DNA of 64,000 bases from Laribacter hongkongensis DSM 14985. Its GTDB lineage: Bacteria; Pseudomonadota; Gammaproteobacteria; Burkholderiales; Aquaspirillaceae. The stretch covers positions 238,498 to 302,497 of the forward strand of contig NZ_AUHR01000001.1 of the NCBI RefSeq assembly GCF_000423285.1, given 5' to 3'. Shown one piece after another: positions 25,627 through 37,727 of this stretch. The first letter of the stretch is position 1, and each line of letters begins with the position of its first letter. The notes beneath the pieces are model-generated. The model was not told where the DNA came from, did no database searches, and saw only the letters and a program-made list of their open reading frames with translations. The position numbers and the translations under genes were made by a program.

Positions 25627-25950
25627 GCAACCTTCACCCCTGGTCCGCGACAGGTCCGTTTCCGGCCTGTTGCGGCAAACTTCCGGCACCGCCCTCATGG
25701 CAGCCCGACCGGCAACCAGGCGGACGACTCCAGCCGCTGCGCTTCGTCCGTACGAACAACACAGCCTCATCCATCAGCCATGCCGGCATCCCCCGGACGC
25801 CTGGTACGCAAACCATGGCCCCTGCCGCACGCCGGCACGACATCCTTGCCCGCAACATCCGGCCAAGGCCCTTTCTCCAGCCTGGCCGGCTCGACGCCCG
25901 GCCATTGACCTGGCATTATCGGGGCTTCCCTTTCCGGTTCAGGAGTCCCG
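25627..25950. other. Intergenic stretch without a recognisable gene
   Basis: 324 bp between yjhQ and the small coiled-coil gene. Short open frames exist on both strands but none has a ribosome-binding site together with a recognisable protein. No terminator or RNA structure stands out. Confidence 0.5.
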
Positions 25951-26274
25951 ATGATCCCGCGCATCCTTCTTGGCCTGACGCTGGCCTCACTGGCAGGCTC
26001 CGCCCTGGCCCAGTCGCTGGACGAACAGTTGCTGGCGGCCCAGCTGCGGTTCCAGACCGCCCGCCAGAATTTCAACACGGCCCAGCAGCGGCTGGATACC
26101 GCGCAAAAGGAACTCACCCGGGCCGACCAGCGCCTGACCGATGCCCAGACCGCCAAAACCCGCGCCGAGCAGGAAGTCATGGAGGCCAGCAGCCTCAAGG
26201 GTGGTGCCGAACGCGAACTGACCTCTGCCACCCAGCATCTGGACGAACTCTGGCGCGCCCGCGGCAGCAACTGA
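25951..26274 (+). CDS. Small exported coiled-coil protein
   Basis: A 107-residue protein with a signal peptide (about 1-20, cleavage after ALA). The mature part is almost entirely a Gln/Ala/Thr-rich heptad coiled coil (QLRFQTARQNFNTAQQRLDT and similar) ending in a short tail. No catalytic domain is seen. AGGAG lies 7 bases before the ATG. It resembles other small periplasmic helical proteins, but I recognise no named family. It sits in the gene-poor accessory stretch between the tRNA cluster and proS. Confidence 0.65.
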   Translation: MIPRILLGLTLASLAGSALAQSLDEQLLAAQLRFQTARQNFNTAQQRLDTAQKELTRADQRLTDAQTAKTRAEQEVMEASSLKGGAERELTSATQHLDELWRARGSN

Positions 26275-26751
26275 ATCCCCGCCCGGTCTTCTGCACGTCA
26301 TGCACAGCGACCGGGCATTGCGTGCCCGGACAGGGGCACGACATCAGCTCCGGCCACACCCGGACGGCCCGGAGCAGGCAGGGACCCCGGCAACAACCCG
26401 CAGACGGCAACGCACGGCCTCGCGTCCCCCCTGTAGTTTCTGCATCCGGAATCTCCGTGTTTAGAGTCGCCAACAAAACCGCATGACTCATCGGCAAGTT
26501 ACTGATCTACCAAGTTCGCAACTATCCGAAACATGGGTTTGGTTAGCCGGCCTTGATCTCCTGCGCGAACTCGTCCAGCAACATCCGCACGCCTAGGCAC
26601 ACATTGCTGCCAGCACACCCGGCCACTCAGCCAGCCGCCACGGACCGACGCAGCCCGGATGGCACACTGCAGAGCCTTACGGCGCCAGCACCGGCCTGAC
26701 CTCCGGCAGCAAACCCGCCCTGCCCTCACATCCTGCCAGAACCTCCCCATG
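26275..26751. other. Gene-poor stretch with a possible decayed coding remnant
   Basis: 477 bp with no supported gene. On the minus strand at about 26544-26608, a frame reads VCLGVRMLLDEFAQEIKAG and then stops, which looks like the C-terminal end of a lost protein, but upstream the frame is not protein-like. No RNA gene or mobile-element end is recognised. The proS terminator borders it on the right. Confidence 0.35.
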
Positions 26752-26786
26752 CAAAAACCCCCGCTGCCAGTCTCGCCAGCAGCGGG
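26752..26786 (-). terminator. Terminator downstream of proS
   Basis: On the minus strand, CCCGCTGC and GCAGCGGG form an 8-bp stem with an 11-base loop, followed by GGTTTTTGC. It lies about 114 bp after the proS stop. Confidence 0.8.
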
Positions 26787-26899
26787 AGTTATTCGTTTAT
26801 TGCACGAGCCATGAATCCTGGCCTGGAGGTATCCTGAAACCGGACATCCCGGCGACCGTGTCAGCCGCCTGAACAGTCACCGGAACCGGCGCATGACGG

Positions 26900-28609
26900 T
26901 CAGACGGCCAGCTTGCTCCGCACAAAAGCGGCAATTTCCGCCACTTCCACGCTGGTCGCTTCGGTCTCGCGCCGGCCCTGGTATTCCACCTTGCCTTCCT
27001 TCAGGCCGCGGTCGCCGATCACCACGCGGTGCGGAATGCCGATCAGTTCGCTGTCGGCCAGCAGCACGCCCGGACGCTCGTCACGGTCGTCCAGCAGCAC
27101 GTCCACTCCGGCTGCAACCAGCTCGGCGTACAGCGCATCGGCGGCGGCCTTCACGCTCTCGCTGCGGCGGTAGCCCATCGGCACGATGCTGACCGTGAAC
27201 GGTGCCATGGTGTCGGTAAAGATGATGCCGCGCTCGTCAAAGCCCTGCTCGATCGCCGCTGCCACCACACGCGACACGCCGATGCCGTAGCAACCCATTT
27301 CCATGATCTGGCGCTTGCCGTCCTGATCGAGGAAGCCGCAATCCATTGCCTCGGCGTACTTCTTGCGCAGCTGGAATACGTGTCCGACCTCGATGCCGCG
27401 GCGCAGGCGGATTTCGCCCTGGCCATCCGGACTCGGATCGCCCTCCACCACGTTGCGCAGGTCGGCCACTTCCGGTTCGGCACAGTCACGGCCAAAATTG
27501 ACACCGGTCAGGTGCACGTCGTCCTCGTTGCCACCGGTCACCATGTCAGCCATCACCGCCACGGTGCGGTCGGCAATCATGCGGCCCTTGAAGCCGACCG
27601 GACCCAGCGAACCCGGCCTGGCGCCAAACGCGGCGATGATCGATTCGGGGCTGGCAAAGGTCAGCGGCAGCTTGATGCCAGCGATCTTCTCGGCCTTCAC
27701 TTCATTGAGCTCGTGATCCCCGCGCACCATCAGCAGCACCGGGGCGCCATCGTCTCCCTCGACCACGATCGCCTTGACCATGGTCTTGAGATCCTGCTTG
27801 AGGAAGGCTTCCAGATCCGCCATGGTTTTCACCCCCGGCGTGGCGACCTTGGCCAGCGGCTGGCTGGCCGCCGGACGCGGCGTGGCCGGCGCCACGGCTT
27901 CGGCCAGTTCGATATTGGCGGCAAAGCCGGAGGTCGGGCAGTAGGCGATCACGTCCTCGCCGGAGTCGGCCAGCACCTGGAATTCATGGCTGCCGGTGCC
28001 GCCGATCGAACCGGTATCAGCTGCCACCGGACGGAAATCCAGCCCCAGCCGGGTGAACACGCGGCAATAGGCGTCGTACATGCCCTGGTAGGTGGCCTTG
28101 AGGCTGTCAAAGTCGGCATGGAAGGAATAGGCATCCTTCATCACGAATTCGCGGGCGCGCATCACGCCAAAGCGCGGACGCACTTCGTCGCGGAACTTGG
28201 TCTGGATCTGGTAGAAGTTGAGCGGCAGCTGCTTGTAGCTCTTCACTTCCTTGCGCACGGCGTCGGTAATCACTTCTTCGTGGGTCGGGCCGACGCAGAA
28301 ATCCCGCTCGTGACGGTCCTTCACCCTCAGCAGTTCCTTGCCGTAAAACTCCCAGCGGCCGGATTCCTGCCACAGTTCGGCCGGCTGGATTGCCGGCATC
28401 AGGAGCTCGATGGCGCCGGCGCGGTTCATTTCCTCGCGCACGATGGCCTCTACCTTGCGCAGCACGCGCAGCCCCAGCGGCATCCAGGTGTAAAGGCCGC
28501 TCGACAGGCGCTTGATCATGCCGGCGCGCAGCATGAGCTTGTGGGACGGAAGTTCGGCTTCGTTCGGCGCTTCCTTCAGCGTCGAGAGGAAATACTGGCT
28601 GGCGCGCAT
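26900..28609 (-). CDS. proS: Prolyl-tRNA synthetase
   Basis: Class II aminoacyl-tRNA synthetase charging tRNA-Pro, 569 residues, the bacterial long form. The N-terminal [15 protein letters not shown] and [14 protein letters not shown] are conserved. Motif 2 lies in the region [22 protein letters not shown]. The insertion editing domain (about 225-405) contains [13 protein letters not shown]. Motif 3 ([10 protein letters not shown]) and the anticodon-binding domain follow. The start was placed at 28609; the frame extends upstream without conservation. Confidence 0.96.
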   Translation of the reverse strand: MRASQYFLSTLKEAPNEAELPSHKLMLRAGMIKRLSSGLYTWMPLGLRVLRKVEAIVREEMNRAGAIELLMPAIQPAELWQESGRWEFYGKELLRVKDRHERDFCVGPTHEEVITDAVRKEVKSYKQLPLNFYQIQTKFRDEVRPRFGVMRAREFVMKDAYSFHADFDSLKATYQGMYDAYCRVFTRLGLDFRPVAADTGSIGGTGSHEFQVLADSGEDVIAYCPTSGFAANIELAEAVAPATPRPAASQPLAKVATPGVKTMADLEAFLKQDLKTMVKAIVVEGDDGAPVLLMVRGDHELNEVKAEKIAGIKLPLTFASPESIIAAFGARPGSLGPVGFKGRMIADRTVAVMADMVTGGNEDDVHLTGVNFGRDCAEPEVADLRNVVEGDPSPDGQGEIRLRRGIEVGHVFQLRKKYAEAMDCGFLDQDGKRQIMEMGCYGIGVSRVVAAAIEQGFDERGIIFTDTMAPFTVSIVPMGYRRSESVKAAADALYAELVAAGVDVLLDDRDERPGVLLADSELIGIPHRVVIGDRGLKEGKVEYQGRRETEATSVEVAEIAAFVRSKLAV

Positions 28610-28684
28610 GGCGGGCAGGCTCCGGTAAGTAAATGGCGAAAAATGACCGGATTGTAGCGCCAAAAACCGCCCCCCGCCGAGGGG

Positions 28685-30890
<2,206 letters not shown>

Positions 30891-31014
30891 GCGGGTCTCA
30901 AGAATTGCGGCAAAAGGCAAACTGTGCGATTTTAGCGCACGATTTCCGTACCGTTCGCGCGACAATTCGTTTGTCGTCGTGCCCGCCGACCTTCCGAATA
31001 CTGCCACCCGCTCG

Positions 31015-33297
31015 ATGCGCTTGATCCGCGTAACCCCTCTTGCCGCGGCGCTGGCTTCTGCCTTCGCCTTGGCCGATGCCCCTGCCGTTCCCGACGCCCC
31101 CCTGGCCGGCACCGACCGTGCTGCTGCCTGGCAAACGCCGGAGACGCAAGTCCAGTCACCTGTCGTACCCGCAACCGGCACCGGAACGGCACCGGAAACG
31201 GTGCTGACCGCCGACCAGATGACGGGCGTCATCGGAAACGCCTTGCGTGCCGAAGGCGAAGTGGTGGTCACGCGCGGGGACCAGACCGTGGAATCGGACT
31301 GGCTGGATTACTTCCAGGCACAGAACCGGGTACTGGCCGGGCCGCGTGCCACCCTGCTGCGCGCCAACGGCGACAAGCTGGTCGGCCGCGACCTTGATTA
31401 CCTGATCGATGCCGAACGCGGCGTCATCTACGACGCGGACATGACCCGCAAGACCAGCCCCCTGCGGGCCGAAGGCAGCAAGGTCGAAATGCTGGGCGAC
31501 CAGCTCTACCGCGTCGAGCAAGGCCGCTTCACCACCTGCGAACCGGGTCGCGACGACTGGTACATCCGCGCCCGCGACATCGGGCTCAACTATCTGACCA
31601 GCGTGGGCGAGGCCCGTTCCGGCGTGTTCGAGTTCCAGGGCGTACCGCTGATGTGGGCGCCGTATTTCGATTTCCCGCTCGACGGACGACGCAAGTCCGG
31701 CCTGCTGACGCCGACATTCGGCATGGAAAGCGGCAACGGATTTGATTTCACCCTGCCGTACTACTGGAACATCGCCCCCAACCGCGACGCCACGATCACG
31801 CCACGCATGATTACCAGCCGCGGCCTGATGCTGGGCGGCGAATACCGCTATCTGGACCCGGACTACCGCGGTACGCTGGTACTGCAAGGCATCGACGACC
31901 GCAAATACGATGGCAATCGCAACTATGTGTCGTTCAAGCACAGCCAGCGCCTGAGCCCTACCGTCGGACTGGGCATCGACTACAGCCGGGCCAGCGACGA
32001 CAGCTACTTCCGCGACTTCGGTTCCGGCCGCTTCAGCGTGGCCGACAACACCAACCTGTTGCAGGACGCCTACCTGACCTGGAGTCCGGGCTGGGGCAGC
32101 TGGCTGCTGCGCACGCAGAAATACCAGACCCTGCAGGATCCGGCCGCACCGATCACCACGCCGTACCAGCGCCTGCCGCAAATCGTGTTCAACAGCAGCC
32201 GCCAGTGGGGTGGCGTTGATGCCCGCTTCACCAGTGAATATGTCAACTTTGCCCACCCCACCCTGCAGGAAGGCGAACGCCTGGTCCTCAACCCGAGCGT
32301 CTCGCTGCCACTGACCCGCAGCTGGGGTTATGCCACGCCGGAGCTGGGACTCAACTACACCCGCTACGCGCTGAGCGACCGTCACGGTTACGCCGACCAG
32401 GTCAGCGAGACCCTGACCCGCACCCTGCCGATGGTCAGCGTCGATTCGGGACTGTTCTTCAACCGGCCGTTCTCGCTGGGCGACAACGACTACGTACAGA
32501 CGCTGGAGCCCCGCCTCTACTACGTCTACATCCCCTACCGCGACCAGTCACGGCTGCCGGTCTTCGACACCGTGCTCAACCAGTTCGACTACGCGCAGAT
32601 CTTCACGCCCAACCGCTATTCGGGCTACGACCGCATCAACGACGCCAACCAGATCACCACCGCACTCACCAGCCGCTTCATCGATCCGGACAACGGACTG
32701 GAGCGGCTGCGGGTCGGCGTGGCGGCCCGCTACTCGTTCATCGACCAGCGCGTCACCCTGCCCGGCGGCACCCCGCCGCAAAAAGGCCTGTCGGACATCC
32801 TCGTCAGCGCCGGCGGCGACCTGAACCGCCGCACCCGCCTTGACGGCAATTTCCAGTGGAACAACACCCTCAGCGAACCGGAGTACTACAACGCCGGCAT
32901 CCGCTACTCGCCGGACGACGCGCGCATCCTGTCGCTGCGCTACCGTTACGACCGCGAAGTCCAGGTCAGCAACACGCTGTTCACCAACCAGAAACAGATC
33001 GACCTCGGCATCCTGTGGCCGATCGCCCCGCGCTGGTACGGCTATGCGCGCGAAAACTACTCGCTGTCCGACAAGCAGTCGCTGGAGCGGCTGGCCGGTA
33101 TCGAATACCGTGCCGGCTGCTGGGCCATGCGTTTCCTCGCCCAGCGCTACGTAAACGGCCTGGACAGCCAGAAAACCAGCTTCTTCTTCCAGCTTGAGCT
33201 CGCCGGCCTGGGCAAGCTCGGCAACAACCCGCTGGAGGCCCTCAAACTGGCATTGCCAGGCTATGTCGAGCCCTCCCGAAACTCCGTGCTGCCATGA
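31015..33297 (+). CDS. lptD: LPS-assembly protein LptD
   Basis: Outer-membrane beta-barrel that inserts lipopolysaccharide together with the lipoprotein LptE, 760 residues. A signal peptide (about 1-24) is followed by an OstA-like beta-jellyroll domain (about 65-200) containing ADQMTGVIGNALRAEGEVVVTRG, then a large barrel rich in aromatic/Arg strands. Cys pairs (TTCEPGRDDW and AGCWAMRF) could form the structural disulfides. The ATG at 31015 starts the signal peptide. It overlaps surA by 4 bp. Confidence 0.95.
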   Translation: MRLIRVTPLAAALASAFALADAPAVPDAPLAGTDRAAAWQTPETQVQSPVVPATGTGTAPETVLTADQMTGVIGNALRAEGEVVVTRGDQTVESDWLDYFQAQNRVLAGPRATLLRANGDKLVGRDLDYLIDAERGVIYDADMTRKTSPLRAEGSKVEMLGDQLYRVEQGRFTTCEPGRDDWYIRARDIGLNYLTSVGEARSGVFEFQGVPLMWAPYFDFPLDGRRKSGLLTPTFGMESGNGFDFTLPYYWNIAPNRDATITPRMITSRGLMLGGEYRYLDPDYRGTLVLQGIDDRKYDGNRNYVSFKHSQRLSPTVGLGIDYSRASDDSYFRDFGSGRFSVADNTNLLQDAYLTWSPGWGSWLLRTQKYQTLQDPAAPITTPYQRLPQIVFNSSRQWGGVDARFTSEYVNFAHPTLQEGERLVLNPSVSLPLTRSWGYATPELGLNYTRYALSDRHGYADQVSETLTRTLPMVSVDSGLFFNRPFSLGDNDYVQTLEPRLYYVYIPYRDQSRLPVFDTVLNQFDYAQIFTPNRYSGYDRINDANQITTALTSRFIDPDNGLERLRVGVAARYSFIDQRVTLPGGTPPQKGLSDILVSAGGDLNRRTRLDGNFQWNNTLSEPEYYNAGIRYSPDDARILSLRYRYDREVQVSNTLFTNQKQIDLGILWPIAPRWYGYARENYSLSDKQSLERLAGIEYRAGCWAMRFLAQRYVNGLDSQKTSFFFQLELAGLGKLGNNPLEALKLALPGYVEPSRNSVLP

Positions 33298-34598
33298 TGA
33301 TCCCCTCGTCCCTGACCCGTTTTGCCGCTGCGGCCCTGGCCGCCAGCCTGCTGGCTTCCCCGGCCTCGGCTGCTGCAGAAGTCCGCACCGTTGACCGCAT
33401 CGTCGCGGTCGTCAACAAGCAGGCCATCACCCAGCAGGCGCTGGATACCCGCGTGCGCGAAGCCGAAGCCCAGCTGACGCGCCAGAAGGTACCGCTGCCG
33501 CCCGCCGGCGTATTGCAGCAGCAGATGCTCGAACGCATGATCAACGAAGAGGTGCAGCTCCAGTACGCCGGCAACAACGGCATCGCCCTCGACAGTGCCG
33601 AGCTGGACCGCATCATGGACCGGCTGGCCGAACAGAACCGCCTGACACCGGAACAGTTCCGTGCCCGTCTCAAGGCCGACGGCATCAACGAAGCCGCCTT
33701 CCGGGCCGACCTGTCGCGCCAGGTGATCCTCGACCGCCTGCGTGAACGCGAGGTCGACAGCAAGGTCAACGTGTCCGACAGCGAAGTCGACGCCGTGCTC
33801 AGGAGCGCCGTGTCGGCCAACCGGACCGAATTCCGGCTGTCGCACATCCTGATCACCCTGCCCGAGCAGGCCAGCCCGCAGGAAGTGGCCAAGCGCCAGC
33901 AGCGTGCCAGCGATGCCGCGGCCAAACTGGCCGCCGGCGCACCGTTTGCCCAGATAGCCGCCAGCTACTCGGATGCACAGGACGCCCTGTCGGGCGGCGA
34001 TCTGGGCTGGCGCTCGGCCACCCGCCTGCCGCCGGTCTTCGTGGCAGCGCTGGAACAGCTCAAGCCGGGCCAGTCGACCCAGGTGCTGCGCTCGGCCAAC
34101 GGCCTGCACATCCTCAAGCTGGAAGCCCGCCGCAGCCGGGGTGACGCCCAGATGGTCGAACAGCGCCAGGTCCGCCACATCCTCGTGCGCGCCAATGAAA
34201 TCACCAGCGACAAGGACGCCCAGACGCGCATCCTGCAGATCCGCGACCGCATCGCAAACGGCATGCCGTTTGCCGAAGCTGCCAAGCTGTATTCCGAAGA
34301 CGGCAGTGCCCCGAAAGGCGGCGACCTTGGCTGGGTCAACCCCGGTGACATGGTGCCGGAATTCGAACGTGCCTACCTCGCCCTGCCGGTCGGCCAGCTG
34401 TCGCAGCCGGTTCGCTCGCCGTTCGGCTGGCACCTGATCCTTGTCGACGGCACCCGCCAGCAGGACATCGGTGACGCACGCCAGCGTGCGGAAATCCGCC
34501 AGGAGCTGCGCGCCCGCAAGTCCGAACAGGTCTACGCCGAATGGCTGCAACAGCTGCGCGCCTCGGCGTATGTCAGCGAGCGGTTGCAGGACCAGTAA
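33294..34598 (+). CDS. surA: Periplasmic chaperone/peptidyl-prolyl isomerase SurA
   Basis: Periplasmic chaperone for outer-membrane proteins such as LptD, 434 residues. A signal peptide (about 1-28) precedes the N-terminal chaperone domain (DRIVAVVNKQAITQQALDTRV). Two parvulin domains follow, starting near FRLSHILITLP and RQVRHILVRANE, each with the GGDLGW signature. The overlap with lptD suggests translational coupling; a second ATG lies one codon later. An intrinsic terminator follows the gene; the usual pdxA/ksgA genes are not next. Confidence 0.95.
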   Translation: MMIPSSLTRFAAAALAASLLASPASAAAEVRTVDRIVAVVNKQAITQQALDTRVREAEAQLTRQKVPLPPAGVLQQQMLERMINEEVQLQYAGNNGIALDSAELDRIMDRLAEQNRLTPEQFRARLKADGINEAAFRADLSRQVILDRLREREVDSKVNVSDSEVDAVLRSAVSANRTEFRLSHILITLPEQASPQEVAKRQQRASDAAAKLAAGAPFAQIAASYSDAQDALSGGDLGWRSATRLPPVFVAALEQLKPGQSTQVLRSANGLHILKLEARRSRGDAQMVEQRQVRHILVRANEITSDKDAQTRILQIRDRIANGMPFAEAAKLYSEDGSAPKGGDLGWVNPGDMVPEFERAYLALPVGQLSQPVRSPFGWHLILVDGTRQQDIGDARQRAEIRQELRARKSEQVYAEWLQQLRASAYVSERLQDQ

Positions 34599-34659
34599 GC
34601 ACCACGACGCCACCGGTCACCGGCACGACACTGCCAGCGACCGGGTGACGGCATACTGT

Positions 34660-34692
34660 AACGTCCCGCATCAGCGCGGGACGTTTTGTTTT
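34660..34692 (+). terminator. Terminator of lptD-surA
   Basis: AACGTCCCGC pairs perfectly with GCGGGACGTT around ATCAGC, followed by TTGTTTTG. It lies 62 bp after the surA stop. Confidence 0.85.
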
Positions 34693-34777
34693 GATCCGGT
34701 CCTTGCCGTACGCAACCGGCAGGGACCGGCCGGCACGGATCAGTGCAACCGGGCGACCGGTTCAAGGTTTTCGGAAG

Positions 34778-34820
34778 ACGGCCCGCCCGCTGGCGGGACC
34801 GTTTCCGGTTTTTGGTTTTT
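34778..34820 (+). promoter_or_regulatory. Hairpin with U-tracts in the leader of the pseudouridine synthase gene
   Basis: ACGGCCCGCC and GGCGGGACCGT form a 10-bp stem with one bulged A and a CGCT loop, followed by TTCCGGTTTTTGGTTTTT. It resembles an intrinsic terminator, placed 30 bp before the next ATG. It could be an attenuator or a second terminator for surA. Confidence 0.5.
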
Positions 34821-34849
34821 CTGCGCCGCAAGGCGTACCGGATACGTCA

Positions 34850-35593
34850 ATGGACTCCCAATCGGACAAGATTCGCCTCTCCAAACGCATGGCCGAACTG
34901 GGCCTGTGCTCGCGCCGCGAGGCAGACGACTACATCGCACGCGGCTGGGTCAGCGTCGATGGCCAGATCATCAGCGAGCTGGGCAGCAAGGTCAGCCCGG
35001 ACCAGCGCATCACGCTGGACGCACGGGCGCGCGAGGCACAGAACACCCGTGTCACCATCCTGCTGCACAAGCCGATCGGTTATGTGTCGGGGCAGGCTGA
35101 AAAAGGCTACCAGCCGGCTGCCACCCTGATCGTGCCGGAGCGGCACTGGCAACAGGACCCGAGCCGCACGGTCTGGAAGCCCGCGCAGTTGCAGGGACTG
35201 GCACCGGCCGGCCGGCTGGACATCGACTCGACCGGACTGCTGGTGCTGACCCAGGACGGACGCATTGCCAAGCAGCTGATCGGCGAAAACTCGCCGGTCG
35301 ACAAGGAATATCTGGTGCGCGTGGAAGGCCGCCTGTCCGAAGAAGGCCTGCGTCTGCTCAATCACGGTCTGGCACTCGACGGCGTGCCGCTCAAACCGGC
35401 CCGCGTGTGGTGGCAGAACCGCGACCAGCTGCGCTTCGTGCTGGTGGAAGGCAAGAAACGCCAGATCCGCCGCATGTGCGAGCTGGTCGGCCTGCGCGTG
35501 GTCGGCCTCAAGCGCATCCGCATCGGCCGCATCATGCTGGGGGATTTGCCGCAGGGACAGTGGCGTTATCTGGCGCCTGGCGAGCGTTTTTGA
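34850..35593 (+). CDS. RsuA/RluF-family pseudouridine synthase
   Basis: rRNA pseudouridine synthase of 247 residues. An N-terminal S4 RNA-binding domain (about 10-60, [18 protein letters not shown]) precedes the catalytic domain with [17 protein letters not shown], whose Asp is the nucleophile, and [16 protein letters not shown]. Size and the IGYVSGQ segment favour RluF (23S U2604) over RsuA or RluB, but the assignment is not firm. It is preceded by a terminator-like leader hairpin and followed by the sia operon after 89 bp. Confidence 0.88.
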   Translation: MDSQSDKIRLSKRMAELGLCSRREADDYIARGWVSVDGQIISELGSKVSPDQRITLDARAREAQNTRVTILLHKPIGYVSGQAEKGYQPAATLIVPERHWQQDPSRTVWKPAQLQGLAPAGRLDIDSTGLLVLTQDGRIAKQLIGENSPVDKEYLVRVEGRLSEEGLRLLNHGLALDGVPLKPARVWWQNRDQLRFVLVEGKKRQIRRMCELVGLRVVGLKRIRIGRIMLGDLPQGQWRYLAPGERF

Positions 35594-35607
35594 GGTAGCA
35601 CACACCT

Positions 35608-35631
35608 TGCTGCATGTGCAGCAGATAGAAT
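35608..35631 (+). promoter_or_regulatory. Palindrome next to a -10 element before siaA
   Basis: TGCTGCA-TG-TGCAGCA (35608-35623) is a perfect 7-bp dyad that ends two bases before TAGAAT (35626-35631), a good -10 match. If this is the siaA promoter, the dyad fills the spacer, a position typical of repressors or MerR-type regulators. The siaA start is at 35683. Confidence 0.45.
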
Positions 35632-35682
35632 ATCCGCTCTATCTATCCGTATCCGGTATCTGCCGGATTCTCCGGGCGTGCC

Positions 35683-37719
35683 ATGTCTGCAATCTTGCGG
35701 TTGGGCCTGCGCAGCAAGGCAGCCACCTTCATGGGGCTGCTGGCTGTCATGCTTTTGCTGGCAGCCGTGGCCACCAGCTGGATTTTCATCGACCTGACCC
35801 GCGAGCGCTACGGAGCCGAAGTCGTGCGCAACCATGCACTGCTCAGCAAAGAGCAGTTCATGCTGCCCGTGGCCCGCGAGCTGGCCCTGTCACAAAAGCT
35901 GGCCGACAGTGATGCCACCCGCAATTTCCTGCGCGACGAATCCCGCCCGGATTACCGGAAAGCCTTTTTTGCCGAGGCCGAATCATTCCGCCGCCTGTTT
36001 GGCGAACACAGCCTGTTTGCCGGCGTGATTACCAGCCGGCATTTTTATTTCAACGACAACACCCTGGCTTTTTCCAGCGCTCCGCGCGGCACCATGCAGC
36101 GCGACGTACCGGCGGATGCATGGTTCTTTGCCAGCACCGCCAAACGCACGCCCTACAACTTCAACATCAATACCAACCAGCAGGTAGGCGTGACCAACGT
36201 CTGGGTCAACGTGCTGGTGACCGATACCGACGGCACGCCTCTGGGCTTTGTCGGTACCGGATTCGAGCTGACGCACTTCCTGCAACGTTTTGCCCGCCAC
36301 GACACGTCCGGACTCAGCTCCATGCTGCTGGCCGGCAACGGTGCCATCCAGGCCCATCCGGATCCGGCCCGGATCGAGCACCAGATGGTGACGGACAAGG
36401 TGCCGACCCAGACCCTGTTCCGGCTGTTGTCGGGGCCAGATGACCAGCCGCGGGTCCAGGCAGCGATGCAGCGGCTGCGGACCAGCCAGAGCACGGTGGA
36501 GACCCTGAACGTCACCCTGGAAGGCCAGCAGCAGCTGATGGCCATCACTTGGCTGCCGGCGCTCGACTGGTTTGCCGTCAGCGCCGTCGAAGCCCATGCC
36601 GGCGCCCTCCTTGACTCCAGCCTGTTGCTCGGCGCCCTGTCCGTACTGGCCGGCCTGCTGGTCCTGGCCATGATCCTGATGTATTTCGGCACCCACCTGC
36701 TGGTCTTCAAGCCACTGCTGGCGCTGAGCCAGGGCGTACGGAGCATGGAAAGCGGCCGGTACGACATCAACCTGCACCTGACGCGCCAGGACGAGATCGG
36801 CGAGCTGGCCACAGCCTTCAACCGCATGGCCAGCCGCGTACAGCGCCACACGGCCGAGCTGGAAGCCACCGTCAGCGCCCGCACCCGCGAGCTGACGGAC
36901 ATGCTGACCCGCCAGCAGGACAACATCCACTGTGCCCGGATGATCCAGCATGCCATGCTGCCGCAGACCGCCCTGACCGACACCTGCCAGGGACAACTGC
37001 TGGTGCTGTGGCGCCCCAAGGACATCGTCAGCGGCGACCTGTACCTCTTTCATCGCGATGCTGACGGCTGGCTGGCCGGACTGGTCGACTGCGCCGGCCA
37101 CGGCGTGACCGGAGCCCTGATGACCGTGCTGGCCCACGGCGCTTTCCAGACTGCCATCGACCGGGTTGGCAGCCACGACCCGGCCGCCATCCTCAATGTC
37201 ATGAACGAAATCGTGCGCGCACCGTTTGCCGAACAGCTGGCCAGCCGCCAGCGCGTGCCCACCAGCATGGAGGCGGCACTGGTGCGCATCGATCCGGGAC
37301 AAGCCACCCTGACCTATGCCGGAGCCCGCATCGCCCTCTACTGCATCGACCGCGACGGCACGGTCACGGTCTGCAAGGGTGGCCGGCGGGCACTGGGCGA
37401 AAAACGCCAGGAAACCTACCAGAGCCAGACCCTGCCGGCTCAGGGCCTCGACTGTTACCTGACCAGCGACGGCCTCCTCGACCAAAGCGGCGGCCCGCAG
37501 GAATTCGGCTTCGGCGCCAGCCGCTTTGCCGGTTTGTTGGGTACACTCCATACCTTGCCATGGGCTGACCGGCTGGAAACGCTGACGTCCGCCCTGACTG
37601 ACTGGCAGGGACAAGAGCCGCAGCTCGACGACATTTGCGTGATCGGGTTCACGGCCATGCCGGACCCGCGCAAACCCGCCGGCGACCTCGCCTGCTCCTC
37701 TTCCACGACCCCTGCCTGA
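35683..37719 (+). CDS. siaA: SiaA, membrane PP2C-type phosphatase
   Basis: Sensor phosphatase of 678 residues that, in Pseudomonas aeruginosa, dephosphorylates SiaC and so promotes SiaD activity and aggregation. It has a membrane helix (about 15-37), a Cache-like periplasmic sensor, a second helix (about 308-335), HAMP (DEIGELATAFNRMASRV), a coiled coil, and a SpoIIE/PP2C phosphatase domain with SGDLYLF, DCAGHG, SDGLLDQ and DDICVIG supplying metal-binding acids. It is the first gene of a tight four-gene operon in the order siaA-B-C-D, the main basis for the name. Confidence 0.9.
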   Translation: MSAILRLGLRSKAATFMGLLAVMLLLAAVATSWIFIDLTRERYGAEVVRNHALLSKEQFMLPVARELALSQKLADSDATRNFLRDESRPDYRKAFFAEAESFRRLFGEHSLFAGVITSRHFYFNDNTLAFSSAPRGTMQRDVPADAWFFASTAKRTPYNFNINTNQQVGVTNVWVNVLVTDTDGTPLGFVGTGFELTHFLQRFARHDTSGLSSMLLAGNGAIQAHPDPARIEHQMVTDKVPTQTLFRLLSGPDDQPRVQAAMQRLRTSQSTVETLNVTLEGQQQLMAITWLPALDWFAVSAVEAHAGALLDSSLLLGALSVLAGLLVLAMILMYFGTHLLVFKPLLALSQGVRSMESGRYDINLHLTRQDEIGELATAFNRMASRVQRHTAELEATVSARTRELTDMLTRQQDNIHCARMIQHAMLPQTALTDTCQGQLLVLWRPKDIVSGDLYLFHRDADGWLAGLVDCAGHGVTGALMTVLAHGAFQTAIDRVGSHDPAAILNVMNEIVRAPFAEQLASRQRVPTSMEAALVRIDPGQATLTYAGARIALYCIDRDGTVTVCKGGRRALGEKRQETYQSQTLPAQGLDCYLTSDGLLDQSGGPQEFGFGASRFAGLLGTLHTLPWADRLETLTSALTDWQGQEPQLDDICVIGFTAMPDPRKPAGDLACSSSTTPA

Positions 37720-37727
37720 GCGACACG

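Noticed and set aside
26530..26640. Frame ending LLDEFAQEIKAG as a pseudogene
   Set aside because: Too short to assign a family, and upstream sequence gives no support; noted only as a possible remnant.
27029..28657. A 542-codon frame antisense to proS
   Set aside because: No ribosome-binding site or family; proS is intact on the other strand.
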